A stretch of 64,000 nt of DNA from Physcomitrium patens (Eukaryota > Streptophyta > Bryopsida > Funariales > Funariaceae): positions 629,476 to 693,475 of the forward strand of contig NC_037254.1 in the NCBI RefSeq assembly GCF_000002425.4, read 5' to 3'. This document shows positions 12,200 through 25,849 of the stretch, piece by piece. Position numbers and translations under genes: made by a program. A model generated the notes under the pieces. That model searched no databases, was not told the DNA's origin, and was given only the letters and a program-made list of their open reading frames with translations. Numbering within the stretch: position 1 is the stretch's first letter; the number at the start of each line of letters is the position of its first letter.

Positions 12200-15100
12200 A
12201 GGTCCTCTCAATTATTGATAGTATTTTCTACCAGAGTAAGAAAACCAACCTATTATTTGATCATTATTAAGGCCTTTGTAACTTCCTTCAAATAAAACAT
12301 TTGGAATACCATCAAGAGTTATTCCTACCTCTAATAAAATCACCAAACATCAAAAGTCTCTTTCAAGGTTGTGATATCAAATACTTTATAACTTGCCATC
12401 GATTTAAAAAAGGACATGATATTCTTAAGGATCTTCATCTCGATTATGTTGTCTTAAAGGTTGTGACAATTGTAATGTCTTGTCTAATAAATCAGCAAAT
12501 AAAATCTCTTAAGTTGAATCTACTAGTTATTGATTCTCTATTTCTTTAGTATGACAAATATATAAAAGCTACAAAGAATGATAGAAAGTAAAGTATTATC
12601 TTCTTTGCATCTTATTTCTTTTATAGCAAAGATTTGTTATTTTTCATCTTGATTTTGATTAGTATTTTTGATGAAAAGCTTCAACTCTCTTTGATGCATT
12701 TATAAGATTTTTTATTAGCTCCCATGTACATTCACTAATATCATATCCACACTAATGAATAAGATATTCCAACCTATTTTGGTGCCACTTTGAATCTAAG
12801 ACTTTGTCTACCTCAAATTCTTGATTATTATTCACTACTATAGGAAGAAGTAGTATTTATTTTCTTTCTAAGATATTCTCTATCTTATATGATTTAAGAA
12901 GAGACATGTGAATTATAGGATTGATCCTCATTGACTCCGGTAGATATAATTGATAAACAACAAGATTGATTTATTTATTAATAAAAGAAGGTACAAGCCT
13001 ATAATAGTCCAACTTATTACAAGAACAAGTAGTCTTAATATTGCAATGAAGTAACCATATCTTGTCACCTATATTGAATTGTCATTATTCCTTGACATAG
13101 GCTTTCACATTAAACTTTTGTTATTCTTGAGCTTCCATTAATTGCGCCTTTATTGTTGCATATAGCTTTAACAAATGATTTGCTAAATCTTTTGCCATAG
13201 GATTATTAACTTTTAAAAAGTCAAAAGTATTAAGTCATAGATGATAACCATAATTGGCAAAAAAAAGATATTTATTTAGTTGAAGAATATACCAAATTAT
13301 TATATATAAATTCTGCCAATGGTAAAAAATTATCTAATCATCTTCATGATAGTTGATGATACACTTCAAGTACTCTTTTAAAACTTAATTCACCCATTTT
13401 GTTTGCCCATCAGTTTGAAGATGAAAATCCAAAGAGAGCTTTAAATCTACCTTTAAAATCTTAAAAAAGATTCTCTAAAATCTTGATATAAATTAAATCT
13501 TTATATTTGATATAATATCTTTAAGCAATCCATAATAGTAATAGATGTTGTTAAAAAAAAATAGCTATTTCTTTACTTGTGATAGATTTTGTACATGGTA
13601 CAAAATGTACCATCTTAATAAAACAATGTGTTGCTATAAATATAAAACCATATAAACTTAAGATTAGAAGATCTATGATAAAAATCCATTGAAATAGAAG
13701 TCTATGGTTGTTTTAGAATAGGTAATGGTTGAAAAAGTCCATAAGATTGATGGCAAGGAATTTTGGATTTTAAACAAATATCACATAATTATACAAAGTC
13801 TTTAATTGCCTTCCACATTTGAGGCCACCAATTTTTTTTTAATATTAGTTCCAAAATCTTATTGTATCCAAAATGTCTGGCTGCTAAAAAGTCATGACAA
13901 GTTTGAAGAATATGTAATCATGTCCCACCTTTTAGAATATATAATCATCTCTTGAAATAGAGTAGATTATTTTTGAATTTAAACTTGAAAGTATCATGTA
14001 ACTTTGAAGAATTATTCTTGATATCATGGATAAGAGGATTAGAGGACATACTTAATTGAATTTGTTTAATAAAGGTTGAATCAATAATCAATGTTGATTT
14101 TATTACTTGAAGGTGAAAATACTTTGGCTTCAAGAAAAACTTTCTTTGTTGATCAAAAGATGCATCTCTTTCTTTTAGTATAAGATAAGAACGTCTAGAA
14201 AGGATGTCGAATAAACCTTATTGTTTTCCAATTTGATAAGTGATTTTGAAATCAAATCTTCACAAAAACATACTCCAATAAGTTTGGCAATAATTCAAAA
14301 TACGTGTTGACATAAAATATTTGAGGTTCTTGTGATCTGCATATACAATGATTGGATTCAAGGCCTTCTAAATAATGATGCTATTCTTAAAATGAATCCA
14401 TGATTAAAAAGAGCTCTTTGTTATATATTTCATAATTAATCTTAGTTGTTGAAAATTTTTTTGAATGAAAAGTTACTAGATGGAGTTTTCATTTGCTTCT
14501 ATTTGTGATAATATTGCACCCAAGGCAAAGTCTAATACATCTGTTTCCATGAAATATTCCTTAAAAAAGTCAACTTGATATAAGATTGGTGCAAAAGTAA
14601 ATTCTTTTTTTAAACTATCAAATGATGTTTTGGCTTCTTTACTCTATTGAAATTTTTTTTTACAAATCAAACATATAAGTAGAGCTGCAACTTGTGAAAA
14701 ATTCTTGATGAAGATTTTATAGTATTTGGCAAAGTCCAAAAAGTATTACATGTCTCTTACTGTTCTTGAAATCTTCCAATCTATGATAGTATGGACCTTC
14801 TTTGGATCTGTCATTAGTCCTTCATTAGAAATGATGTATTCTAAGAAGTCAACTTGAGTAGTGTGGAATACACATTTTTTTAACTTAGTATATAATTTTA
14901 TATTTCTAAATTTTTGTAATAGATGACAAATGTGAACTTTATGCATTTTTATATTCTTATAGTAGATTAAGTTGTTGTCTAAATAATAGATAATAAAATC
15001 ATCAAAAAACTTATAAAAGACATCATCCATTAAATGTTGAAAAGGAATTAGTGCATTCATGAGTCCAAAAACATGACATTATATTTAAAATGTCCATACT

Positions 15101-15911
15101 TGGTTCAAAACATAGTTTTTCATTTATCTCCTTCTTTGATGCATACTAGATCATATGCTCTTTATAGTTCTATTTTTCTATATATCTTTGTTTGATTCAA
15201 TTGATCAAGAAGTCATGAAATCAAAGATAGAGGATATCTATTCTTCATGGTGATCTTGTTGAGTTCTTGATAGTCCAAATATATTCACAAAGATCTGTCT
15301 TTTTTCTTTACAAATAGGATAAGAGTCCTAGCTAAAGATTTATAATGATGTATGAAATTCTTAGTCAAGTTTTTATAAATGTATTCCTTGAATGCAGCCA
15401 AGTAATTTTGTAATAGACAATAGATTGGTTCAAATGGTAGTTGAGCTCCTTCTTAAAGATTGATGGAACAATCATAAGGACAATGCTTTGGAAGAATATC
15501 TGCATTTGTTTTTTTCAAAAACATCCTAGAAATCTTAATATTAACTAAAAATACTACTTGACATTTTTTCACGATCAAAAATAAATGTGGCATATAAAAC
15601 AAAAGATAGCCCTTATTTTGCAGTATATATAAAAGCTCTTGTACTTATCAATAAAGTTTTGTATATATTAAATTTATATATTTTTACTTGATTAATATAA
15701 TTTTGGATTAAACTATCAAAAAAATTAAGATTACAAAAAATCTAAGCTATTTGATGATTATACTTGTCTAACCAAGATAATCCTAAAATAACTAGATTAG
15801 ACAAAGATCTTATTACATTAAATATTATTATATTATTATGATCTTTAATTACTTCATTTAAAAGAATAGTTACATATATATCTTCAGAAGATAGTCAATA
15901 ACCATTTATGA

Positions 15912-15951
<40 letters not shown>

Positions 15952-16110
15952 TTTATTTTTTTGACTAAAAATATCTCTTATTTTTTGATAAAATCTTTGT
16001 CTATAAAATAGGTTGAGGCTCCTAATTCTAACAAAGCTAAAACTTTGAAATTTTTTGGTTCTAGATAAACTTCTATTGTAAAATAAGGTGAAGAATCTCA
16101 TAAAAAAATA
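12200..16110 (-). pseudogene. Family A gag-pol relic: protease, RT, RNase H, integrase, chromodomain
   Basis: Read on minus from high to low coordinates. Protease-like sequence lies around 15960-16060. RT follows at 14746-15400, with FQHLMDDVFYKFFDDF and IIYYLDN, the YLDD box changed to YLDN. RNase H includes FMETDVLDFALGAILSQ near 14500-14560 and IVYADHKNLKYF near 14290-14350. Integrase pieces lie around 13400-13890 (NKILELILKNWWPQMWKAI). Last comes a chromodomain near 12700-12825 (EFEVDKVLDSKWHQNRLEYL, then GYDISECTW). The chromodomain C-terminal to integrase is the chromovirus hallmark. The longest open piece is only 104 codons (14746-15060). Confidence 0.8.
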
Positions 16111-16991
16111 GAACCTTTACTTATAATTACATAAGATCTTAACTGTACAATCTTTATTATAGCTAAAGAAACTTATTTTTTGCTACATTATCTTCTTTGG
16201 CAACCATGCTTCTCATTTTGTGGTTATGTTGTTTCTTTGAATAATGTTGAACAGTATGTTTAGCTTCTTTAAAATATAAGTATAAGCCCTCTTGATGTTG
16301 TCAAATCTTTTTTTGCTCTATGAAGGATTTAAAATATATTGTATCAATTTGCATTGATTATGGCCTTGATGAATGAATTTTTAAAAATTTGGAAGCTGCC
16401 ATCATTATTTGATTTGTTCCTCTCTAATCAAGTCTTTGTTCTTAACATCTTTCAAATAATTGTTTATTGTATGCAATGGCTCGAGCAATAAATCAACCTC
16501 ATAATTAAATACTTATAGAAGCTAAATTCCTTGGATTTAATTATGAGGTTGATTTATTTACTTCCTTCAGTTATACAACTTCTTGTTATGGACTTCAAAC
16601 TTTTTATATAGGCATAAGAATAGTACATCTATAATTTACGTTGGAAATATGCGAGATGTCTACTCTTAAAGTGTTGTCTTCATGAAGATCTAAATTAGTT
16701 GCAAATCTATTCTCACTTCCATTGAGAGTAAGATCTATAATCTTTCTTCCTATAAACAATTCAAACAAATTCAAAAGCTAAATTAAAAGAGGATAATCCA
16801 CAACCTCTAATATCAAATGAAAATTTCTACACAGAAGAATAATGCACTTTCTTTAAAAAAAAAAACAGTATTAAAAATATATATATATAAAGGTAGGTAG
16901 TCCCCAATCTTCAAAGCACAACAATAGAAGTAGAGTAATCTACTCACTTTTAAAACAAGAAAAAAATACTAAATTATCACTCTTATTAAAT

Positions 16992-17531
16992 TGTTAATGA
17001 CATGAATCTCAAAGAAAGAAAATCCTCAATACATTCTTGTGTCACTGAAAAGAAGTACAAAGTCATTCAAAGATGATATAATATTAAATTAGAATGGATA
17101 TTACTAAAAATAAAAAGACTAAAAAATCTTGAAACAAGACTAAAGACTAGAAAGGCATTGATAAGAGTAAAAAAGGCTTCACTCTTGCCTCTATATATAC
17201 TCTTAACTAGGAGCTATGTGGTAATATCCTATAGAACCTCTAAAATATGTTGACTTTGCAAAACACATATCTTAACTTGCAAGGCAAGTTTTTTACATGT
17301 GTACCACAAAATTAGCTTATTTTACAAGATGTCAATACATGATTAACTTTTTGATCAAGTTTCTAACCTACCAATCAAATGAAAACACATGTAAAGTTAA
17401 TGCAGTATCTAAAAAGTTTTTAAGAAGCTTCTTTAGAACTTATTATGAAATCAATCTATTTTTAACTACTTTTACATACTTCTACTTAATCATATAGATA
17501 TTTATTAGAATACATATGTATATTTGTGACA
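16992..17531 (-). repeat. 5' LTR of family A element
   Basis: Starts TGTTA and ends TGTGACA. A TATA-like TATATATAG is present on minus near 17195-17205, a plausible LTR promoter. It matches the LTRs at 11516-12077 and 28113-28644. Confidence 0.85.
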
Positions 17532-17770
17532 TTGAACCTTCTCTTTTTATAATCAATATGGCTAATTAGAGTGAAGACACACCTTTGAAACAAATTAGTG
17601 GTTATAAGATGATAATGGAAGGTGAAGAATACTCCCTCACATTTTATGTGATTCACATGCATTTTAGAAAAAAATTATAATTATTGCTTTTAGATAGACC
17701 ATGGTTAAGGGCAACAAGTTTCAAAATTGATTGGAATAGTAAAAAACCTTGTGAGCTAAAATAAACCACC
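17532..17770 (+). pseudogene. Right half of the split gypsy protease-region relic
   Basis: Continues the fragment at 11395-11515. It reads PSF-MINMA, then ISGYKMIMEGEEYSLTFYV and HMHF in shifting frames, and matches 20835-21030 (MINMANQSQ, VMTGGEEYFFTFHIIHMH). The stops near 17566 and 17660 are TAG where Gln or Gly would be expected. Confidence 0.65.
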
Positions 17771-18774
17771 CTATATGGAGTGGCTTAAATTCCTTTTACA
17801 AATTAATTAAATTAAATTTCTTAAATTCAATGATGAATAATCACATGTTGATTTTTTTTAAGTTCAAATATCTAATTGAATTATTTCTAAAATAATAAGA
17901 TAATATAAAAAATTAAAGATTAAGAATTATGGAAAAAATAAAAGTTAAAAGTTAAATTAAATATGAAGTAATATAAGGATTAAAAATTAAAGATAAAAAA
18001 TAAACTTGAAGTTAAAAATTAAATTAAAATAAATTAACATAATGATTAAAAGATAAAATTAAAAAATAAAATTAAAATTAAAAATTAAGTTAAAATAAAA
18101 TAATATAAAGATGAAAAATAAAAAATAAAAAGATAAATTTAAAGTTAAAAGTGAAGTAAAAATTGAAATAATATAAGATTAAAAATTGAAGGTAGAAAGA
18201 TAATTAGAAGTTAAAAATTAACAAATAATTATTAAAATAAGGCAAAATATTTAATTAATGTGGTATTAATTAAAGATAATAGAATGAGTGAAGAAATAAT
18301 CTAGCAATTCATGCACTAAAAAGTGTAATTATGAGGCAAAGTTCATGCCGTATAGCATGATCCTTTTATAAGATGGTAAGAGATTAGATTTTCTAAAAAA
18401 AAATTATGTCATATGGATGGAATTGTATCTAATCAAAGAAGTCTTTCAAATAATTTGGTTTGATTGCAAACTCTCAATAGAGAAGATTTTTCTACTAGAA
18501 CTTTAGAAAATAGATGTAAAGAATATAAAGTGTGATTTTATCAAGTAGCCCATCATTAAATTCACTTTTATTTAAATTCTTAAGTGATGGATCATCAAAA
18601 TTGGATAAAATTTAGAAAATTAAAACTCTATAATTTAAGACTATCAATTGAAATATTCATTTATTTTGTCTTTTATTCAATTTAATTCTTCACAAAACAT
18701 CCTATATTTCTAGATAAATAAGAAGAGTACTTGATTAAATTATTAAAAAAAAAATTGTGGATATTAGGAAGTGG
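17771..18774. other. AT-rich DNA containing a ~67-bp tandem repeat
   Basis: Between about 17940 and 18225 the block (G/A)AAGTTAAAA(A/G)TTAA recurs at 17941, 18008, about 18074, 18141 and 18208, giving a period of about 67 bp with strong divergence. No coding sequence is recognised. Confidence 0.6.
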
Positions 18775-19210
18775 TGGTTAGGTCTTTTTTAACCATTCAA
18801 GTATTATAGAATTATTGGTCATGTGAGGAATTATTAATAGAGTGTCTTAGGTTTGAATCTAGTTGAAAAAGAAAAAAAGTTGTCTCAATGAGCTTATGTT
18901 AGTATAAGAAAGACTAATAATAAACATCCAAAGAATATATACACTTGATAAGGTTTGATGTCATATTCTTCTTAATTTAGAAAAGATTTTAAAGTATTAT
19001 TTTTTTAAAAGTTTTTAGTATTTTTTCTTCTTTGAATATTTCATCAAAAAATAGATTTCAATTTTTTTAATCTCTTTTGGATAGTACTCTAAAACAATCT
19101 AACTTAATTGAAATATTAAGTAGAAATAGCTCATTCATTCAAGTTGTAGAAAATTGATAGCTTCTAAAGCTAATTTCTTCTTAAGTAATAGATTTTACAT
19201 AGTCAATTCT
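18775..19210 (+). repeat. SINE-like repeat, copy 2
   Basis: Reverse-complement partner of 10040-10477. It carries GTGGTTAGGTC near the left end and GGTTTGAATCTAGTTG near 18853-18868, a decayed tRNA-like B box (canonical GGTTCGAATCC). Confidence 0.45.
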
Positions 19211-19489
19211 AAGTGCTTCTCCTTTATAAGTCAATCGAGATGGTTCTTATGTATAAATCATCAAATTGACTTACTAGCTATTTCAGGATAAAAAGATGCA
19301 TTGAGAGTGCTTAAAATTATAATATATGGTGAATATTGTAAAAATCCTTAGACAAATAAAAAATTAAAATTTTAGTTGTAGAAATGGATTCTTTATAAAT
19401 CTTGGAGGCAATTATCTTAGTTGATTTAGTATTTTTACTTATTATTGAATATTAAGAGTTACTTATTAAGATCAATATTTAAATTGGCC

Positions 19490-20450
19490 TTCTATCTATA
19501 TGTAATACTTATAAAAGAAACTATAAATATTAGTTAATAGTTAGAAGAATCGTAAAAAAAAAAACTTCATATCTTTTTAATTATTTATGTAAAAAGTAAG
19601 ATTTATAGTAGATTTAAATTGATTTTATTACTATTAAAAATTATCAAGATAGAAAAATTATAGCTTTGAATTGATATTAGTATTATAGAACTATTTTTTA
19701 GAAAATTAAAACTTATTTAAATTTTATTTAGCAGTTTTAGAGCAATTTTTAAGACTTTGATAAAAATAAGTTTTACTACTTTGGAAACTATTATGAAGAA
19801 ATGGAGCAAGAATTGAAAGCCACATACATTTTTGAGGCTCATTGGATGTTTTTGAATACCATGGTGAAGTAAAAAATATAAAAATATTGGATCTACCAGT
19901 AGAAAACAGGAGGACTAGTATAATCTTTGTAAGAAGGGAGGTGCATAATTTGCATATGGGTTGTAGCACTTTGAAGGTAGTTAGGAGGATAACACTAAGG
20001 CCTCATGGCCTTTCTTAAGAATCCACATACACTACATGTAAGCCTTGGTGAGATTCGAATCTTTGATCTATAAACAAGTTATCCTTGAGTTAAAATATAT
20101 TCACTTAATTTTTTATTTATTTACTTTTTATTTTTAAACCTTCATAACTTATTCATAATAATTTGGATTTATATGTTTATTACATCATTAAAAATATAAA
20201 AAATCAATTTTTTTAAAATATATTTTTTACTTTTATTTTTTATTTTTTACTAAATAATAACTTAGTGAATAAATTATGATTAAGTTTTAAATTGTATAAT
20301 TGATTGATTTTATTTATTTCATTTTTTTATATTTGATCTTCTTTTTTTATTGCTATTTGCTTCCTTTACTTCATACCACCAATTAAAAGCAACTCTTAAT
20401 TAAGACCATTTTGTAATTTGGGCTGAAGGTAAAATTTACCTTCACATGTT
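19490..20450. repeat. Unassigned ~0.9-kb dispersed repeat, copy 1
   Basis: Shares a colinear block with 21990-22945 and 25850-26800. Landmarks include AAGATTTATAGT-GATTTAAATTGATT, ATTATGAAGAAATGGA, GATCTACCAGTAGAAAA(C/T)AGGAGGA, TTGTAGCACTT, and GTGAGATTCGAATCTTTGATC near 20049. No protein-coding potential was found. It could be an LTR, a non-autonomous element or a SINE/LINE tail. Copies 1 and 2 bracket the gypsy protease relic 20640-21560, so they could be its LTRs, but a third copy stands apart. Confidence 0.6.
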
Positions 20451-20639
20451 GAAAAACAAAAAATTTAATTTTTGACCTTGAATGTAATAGTTCATCACAA
20501 TTTAAAAAGTAAAAACCAAGTTGGATTGTATGATTTATGGGAGGATTTAAAAAAAACCAAGGCTAATATAATAATTTCTCAATTATTAGAGATTTCTCCA
20601 ATAATAAGTATAAATTCAAAAATGAACCTTCTCATTAAA

Positions 20640-21560
20640 TGATACAAAGGTCTAAAGCAAAAATTTAAGTCCACATTAGAACTAGTTTAGAAATACAAGA
20701 ACTGAAGGAAATTGAATTAGAAGTGTCTATGGTGGATAAATTTATATCCTATACCATTGTGGATGGAGATAATAGATTAAATATTACTCTAATAAGAAAT
20801 ATAGAAAAATTAAGGCTTAGTATTATTAGACCCTCTTTTTACATGATTAATATGGCTAATCAAAGCCAAAATATTTCTTTTGAGAAAATTAATAGTTATA
20901 GAGTAATGACAGGTGGTGAAGAGTATTTCTTCACATTTCATATTATTCACATGCATCCAAGAAAAATTTTCTATTCCTTGTTCTTGATTAGATCTTGGTT
21001 GAAGGCAACTAATGTAAAAATTAATTTAGGTAGTAATAAACCTCATATTATTTATGGCCCATAAAAAAAACCTCACAAAAATCCTTATTCAATCTTAAAG
21101 ATTTTCTTTAGCCAAAACTCCATCTCACTCTTTAAAAGATGATATTTCAAATCCACAACTTTAAAAAGAGTTAAAAAAAATTAAATTTGTTGATTTAGTA
21201 AAAAAAGAGGAAGATCATTTAAGAATTGTTCAACCAATTTCAATAGAATGTATGGAACTTAGATTGTATGATTCAAAAGATGATAGAAAATTTACTAAAT
21301 TACTTAAGGATCTTCTTAATTCAAGTGCGGATGAAGTTGTGAATATAAGTTTTATAAAAGATTTTGCTATTTATTAACACAATAATTTATAAGTAGATTT
21401 GATAACCTTAGTAAATAACATCAATTGTGAACATATTTACAAAGTGAATATTGATGGTACTCAAATTTATAATCTAGAAAAAAAATAGAAAAGAGTAATC
21501 TTAACCTTCTCTTATACTTCAAGCAAACTTCTAGTGGCTTTACAATCAAAATTGATGTAA
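20640..21560 (+). pseudogene. Ty3/gypsy gag-protease-region relic
   Basis: The open piece 20723-21064 reads MVDKFISYTIVDGDNRLNIT, then RPSFYMINMANQSQNISFEK, GGEEYFFTFHIIHMHPRK, and SWLKATNVKINLGSNKPHII. Downstream to about 21560 it continues with ECMELRLYDSEDDRKFTKLL and NIYKVNIDGTQIYNLE-like stretches. This is a plant gypsy polyprotein segment around the protease. The frame stops at 21062 and recurs in shifted frames. RT and integrase are absent. Confidence 0.6.
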
Positions 21561-21989
21561 AAATATACTCACAAATATCAAATAATTAGTATATTAAATC
21601 TATAGAATAATCATATATTCAAAATATAGATTATAAGTTCATAGATTTTTTTCTTGAAGATAGATTGGAATAACTAGAAAGATTAGACAAACTAAAAAGA
21701 AGAAAAATTGCCTTTAACAATAGATACAAGATTAGAACTTTTAGGCTTGGAATGTTGGTCCTCTTATAAGATATTAGAAGATTAGATTTTTTAGAAAAAT
21801 TTGATGTTAGATAGTTGGATCCTTATTTTGTAAAAAAATCTTGCTAAACAATTCAATTTAGCTGCAAATCTTTAACAAAGAAGATTTTTCTGCCAAAATT
21901 TCTAGCAACCAATGCAAGAAATATCAAGTATTATTTTTATCACATATGGTTAATTATCCTATTCTATATTTATTTTAAACTAATTCCTT

Positions 21990-22945
21990 AAAATAAAAAA
22001 ATTATTAAATTTTGGTAGAAGTATAAAAAAAAAAATCTCACATCTTTTTAGTTATTTATATAGAAAATAAGATTTATAGTCGATTTAAATTGATTTTATT
22101 TCTAAAAAAAATCATCAAGATAGAAAATTATAGCCTTAAATTGATATTAATATTATAAAGATTATAAAAAAATAGAATTAATTTAGAATTTTTAAAACAA
22201 TTTTTAAAGCAATTTTTAAGACTTTGATTCAAATAAATAAATTTTACTACTTTTGGAGCTATTATGAAGAAATGGAGTAAGATTTAAAGGCCATACAATG
22301 CTTTTAGGCTAATTGTATGTTTTTAAACAATGTAATAAAGTCAAAAATATAAAAATATTAGATCTACTAGTAGAAAATAGGAGGACCAGTAGCTAATGTA
22401 GTCTTTACAAGAGGAGAGACGTACAAGTCCCATATGGATTGTAGCACCTTCAAGGTAGTTAAGAGGATAAAACTAAGGCCTTGTGGCTTCTCTTAGAAAT
22501 CCATATATACTATATGTGACCTTAGTGAGGCTTAAATCCTTGATCTATGAATAAATTATCCTTGAGATAAAATATTTTAATTTAATTTTTTATTTATTTA
22601 CTTTTCATTTTTAAACTTTTATAATTTATTCTTAGTAAGATGGATTTACATATTTTTTATATCATTGAAAAGATATAAATTAATTTTTAAAAAATATATT
22701 TTTTACTTTATACTTTATATTGAGTCAAAACTCAATGAACAAACTATGACTAAGTTTTACATTGTGTAATTGCTTGATTTCATTTATTTCAATTGTTTTG
22801 TATTTATTCTACTTTTTTTCTTGTTATTTGTTTTTTTTCCTTTATACCACAAATTATAAGAAATTCTTAATTGAAGCTATCTTATAATTTGAATTTATGG
22901 GTGAAATTTATCTTCATACCAATCAAAAATAAAATATTTTCTTTC
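21990..22945. repeat. Unassigned ~0.9-kb dispersed repeat, copy 2
   Basis: Colinear with 19490-20450, including GAAATGGAGTAAGATT, GATCTACTAGTAGAAAATAGG, TGTAGCACCTTCAAGGTAGT and the segment GTGAGGCTTAAATCCTTGATC. Differences between copies are mainly transitions. Confidence 0.6.
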
Positions 22946-23009
22946 TTCTTTCACCTAACAGCCATGTTACTACACGTCAATGTAAAATGGATTTTTTCAC
23001 ATTATTCTT

Positions 23010-23275
23010 AAGGAGTATGAAAATATTGTTATGTCATGTAATCATTATGTTCTTGCCATCATAATTTATAAAAACGAATTTATTGTGCCACATATTATAT
23101 AAGATGTTTAAAATCTTTTGGATTAGATTTGTAATATTAATTGTAATATAGCAATTAAAGAAAAAAATAATAATCAATTAAAGATTGTAAAAAAAGCCTT
23201 AAATATTTACATAGATGTGAATATCAAAGAAATTAATACCATATTAAATGATGCCATTATCAATAAAATATAATA
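23010..23275 (+). pseudogene. Unidentified protein-like fragment
   Basis: A single frame from 23010 reads KEYENIVMSCNHYVLAIIIY, then KNEFIVPHII, DV, NLLD, ICNINCNIAIKEK, LKIVKKALNIYIDVNIKEIN. It is interrupted only by TAA/TAG codons that could come from CAA, CAG or TGG. The regular amino-acid composition and single frame over ~88 codons suggest a decayed gene or element-encoded protein. I do not recognise the family. Confidence 0.35.
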
Positions 23276-25849
23276 TCTAAATCCAAGAATTTCATTAAAT
23301 ATTGGAAATGAATTGAAATTCAATAGTAACTATAAGAAGAATAAACTACCAAACTATGTACTTATTCAATCTAATAGCTTGATGTTCTTTATATATTTTT
23401 GATATTTTTTATAAATTTAATTATTTGACAAAAAAATGCTATTATATTTTTAAAAAAAAAATTGAGAATATACCAAGCACTTGGATTTAAAAGATAAAAT
23501 AGAACATTCAACAAGAAGATTCTAAAAACTCTAATGAAATCTTAAAAAAAAATTAATTAATTCTCAACAAATCTTAATAAAATTTTAGATTCTAATCAAA
23601 TTCTATACTAAATCTTAATAAAATCTTAACCAAATCCTATACCAAATCCTAATAAAATCTTAATGAATCCTAATCAAGCTCTAAATAAATCCTAAATCTT
23701 GCAATAAATTAAAATATCAATAGCTAATGATTGAAATGTAGATTTTTATTCAAACTTTTTACACCTCTCAATAACTAAGTTAGAAATAAATACAAAAAAA
23801 TTTAAAAATATCAAATATATCAAATAGATGATAAATTCTAAAATCTACTTGGATATTGGCCGAATTCCTTCTCGAATCTTAATATGGATATTTCAAAGAA
23901 AAATCCTTTAATCTCACCATTTAATAAGTCTCAAACTTTACAAAATTGTTGAGAGTGAAGTTTATTGCTTGTATGCAAAACTTGACTTCAATCCAAATGG
24001 TAGATTGACAAATATCTTTGAAATATGAATTAATCTTCTAAACTCTAATTCTCAAGACATCAATATGTTTGAGCTTTAATTTACTTTGAATAAACTATTA
24101 GATTAAGCTTAAACTTATAATATAAATTATATATAATAATAATCACTTAATTACATAATTTCACCTATAAATCATCTACAAATCTTATATAATTGTCTAA
24201 AGTACCAATTCTCAAAATTCAAAGTCACTTGATAAAATTCCTAACTTTGCAAACCCTTTAGAATATTGTTACAAATTTAAATCATCTAAAATCAATACTC
24301 AAAGAAATTTTTTCTCATTTGCTCTCAAACCATATTTCCTTATCAACCAAAGAACCCTCGGAGTTACTGTAGGTAGGTGAATTTAAGCCTTGGGGTGAGA
24401 TTTCAATCTTGATTCATAATTTGTCCTCTCTGAATATCAATTCTGAGTTAATTTTTGTTAAAACCTATTCTTAATTTTTTCTCAAATATGCTTATATCAA
24501 TTATTTATCTTATTTATATTAATTTGGCTTATTTATATGCCTACAAATTAAATAAAAGTCCTTTCTATAAATAAAAAATATTAAAAATAAAAAAATTATT
24601 ATTTTTCTATTTTTTATTTTTATTTTTTTATTATATATTTCTATTAGGATCTTCTTTAAAAAAATAGTTTCTATCTTTTTTCACCTAATAGTTATGTTAC
24701 TATAAAAAAATATATTAATTGAATTATCTTCAATTGCTAATTAAATATAAATTAAAATTTTAATTTTCATGTTCTACTTTGAGCCTAATTCATCAAGTTT
24801 AAATAATTTTAAGACATTGGCTAATGAAATAGACTTAGAGTTCTTATTTGCAATATTATCTTTGAAGTAATAGAATAAATTAGTTATAAAAAAGTCAACT
24901 ATGGGAGCTTTAATAACCAAATGCATCTTGTTGATAAGTGAGCACAAAAATGAATCCAAAGACAACTTCTTCTTGTAGTCAAAATAAGACTTCTTATTAG
25001 CATATAAAAATGATTGGTATCCTTTCTAATCATTGTATTATTTTCTTTTCTTATTGTATAAACAAGTTCAATCTTTAAGCTACTAAAAAAATTGATTTTT
25101 ATTAATCTTTTTTTATAGAATTTATTTTTGAAGCTACTCTAATTACTTTTAATAATCTAACTATCAAGATTCTAAATCTCTATTAGATTAAGATTCTAAG
25201 TCTTTTGAATTTTTTATATTGAAATAAAAAATTTGAGATTTGACATCTAAAAATTTTATTTCAGTTTTATTGGATAAAATAGGAGTAAAAAATGTATATT
25301 TTCTTACTCTTTTGTATTGAATGTGAGGTTGAAAGACCACCATGAGTAATTGGCCTTGTTTTAATTTGTAGAAACTAATGTAGTTTTAAGATTTGAATAT
25401 AGCCTTGCATTATTGAAGGATAATTTTTTTATTTTTTAAAATTAATAAAATATTAAAGACCAAGAGTATTCGATAGCTTTAAGGATTTGATATTTGAATC
25501 TAATTTCTTTGACAAAAGAGATATTTCATACTTTAAAGACCATTTTGCTCTAAAAAAATTAAATAACTAAAAGAATAACTCTATATAATTTAAAATTAGA
25601 TTGAATAAATAGATATTTAAGATCCATCTTAAAAATATTTTCTAAATTTTAAGAAATGATGTAGAAGATTAAAATAAATATTGTGGCACATTCAAACTTA
25701 GAATATATTTATTTTATTCTAAGTTTTTAATCATTATTCTATTGATGTTTTGATATAAGAGTATCAATTCTACCAATAGAACTTATTTAGTAGAATTGTT
25801 AAAATATAACCTTAAATTATTTAAATATAAAATATAAAGATTAGAGAGC
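23276..25849. other. AT-rich DNA, one unidentified minus-strand fragment
   Basis: The minus frame 24774-24965 reads MHLVIKAPIVDFFITNLFYY then FKDNIANKNSKSISLANVLK, which looks protein-like but is not recognised. Around 24675-24700 lies a short match to the possible LTR end at 5289. A TCCTAAT-rich array (23560-23700) is a degenerate heptamer-like repeat. Nothing else was seen. Confidence 0.4.

Larger units (their letters stand above)
11516..17531 (-). mobile_element. Near-complete LTR retrotransposon, Ty3/gypsy chromovirus (family A)
   Basis: Two direct LTRs (11516-12077 and 16992-17531) enclose a minus-strand gag-pol relic. LTR ends are TGTCA-like and TGACA. Right of the left LTR the plus strand is TTCTTCTTTCT, which is a polypurine tract on minus, so the left LTR is the 3' LTR. 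The flanking 5-mers, CTAGA and TTGAA, differ only by transitions and correspond to one target position in the gypsy relic it interrupts. Pol order on minus is protease, RT, RNase H, integrase, chromodomain, as in chromoviruses. Stops and frameshifts throughout make it dead. It is the parent copy for comparing the deleted copy 2895-4232 and the solo LTR 28113-28644. Confidence 0.85.
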
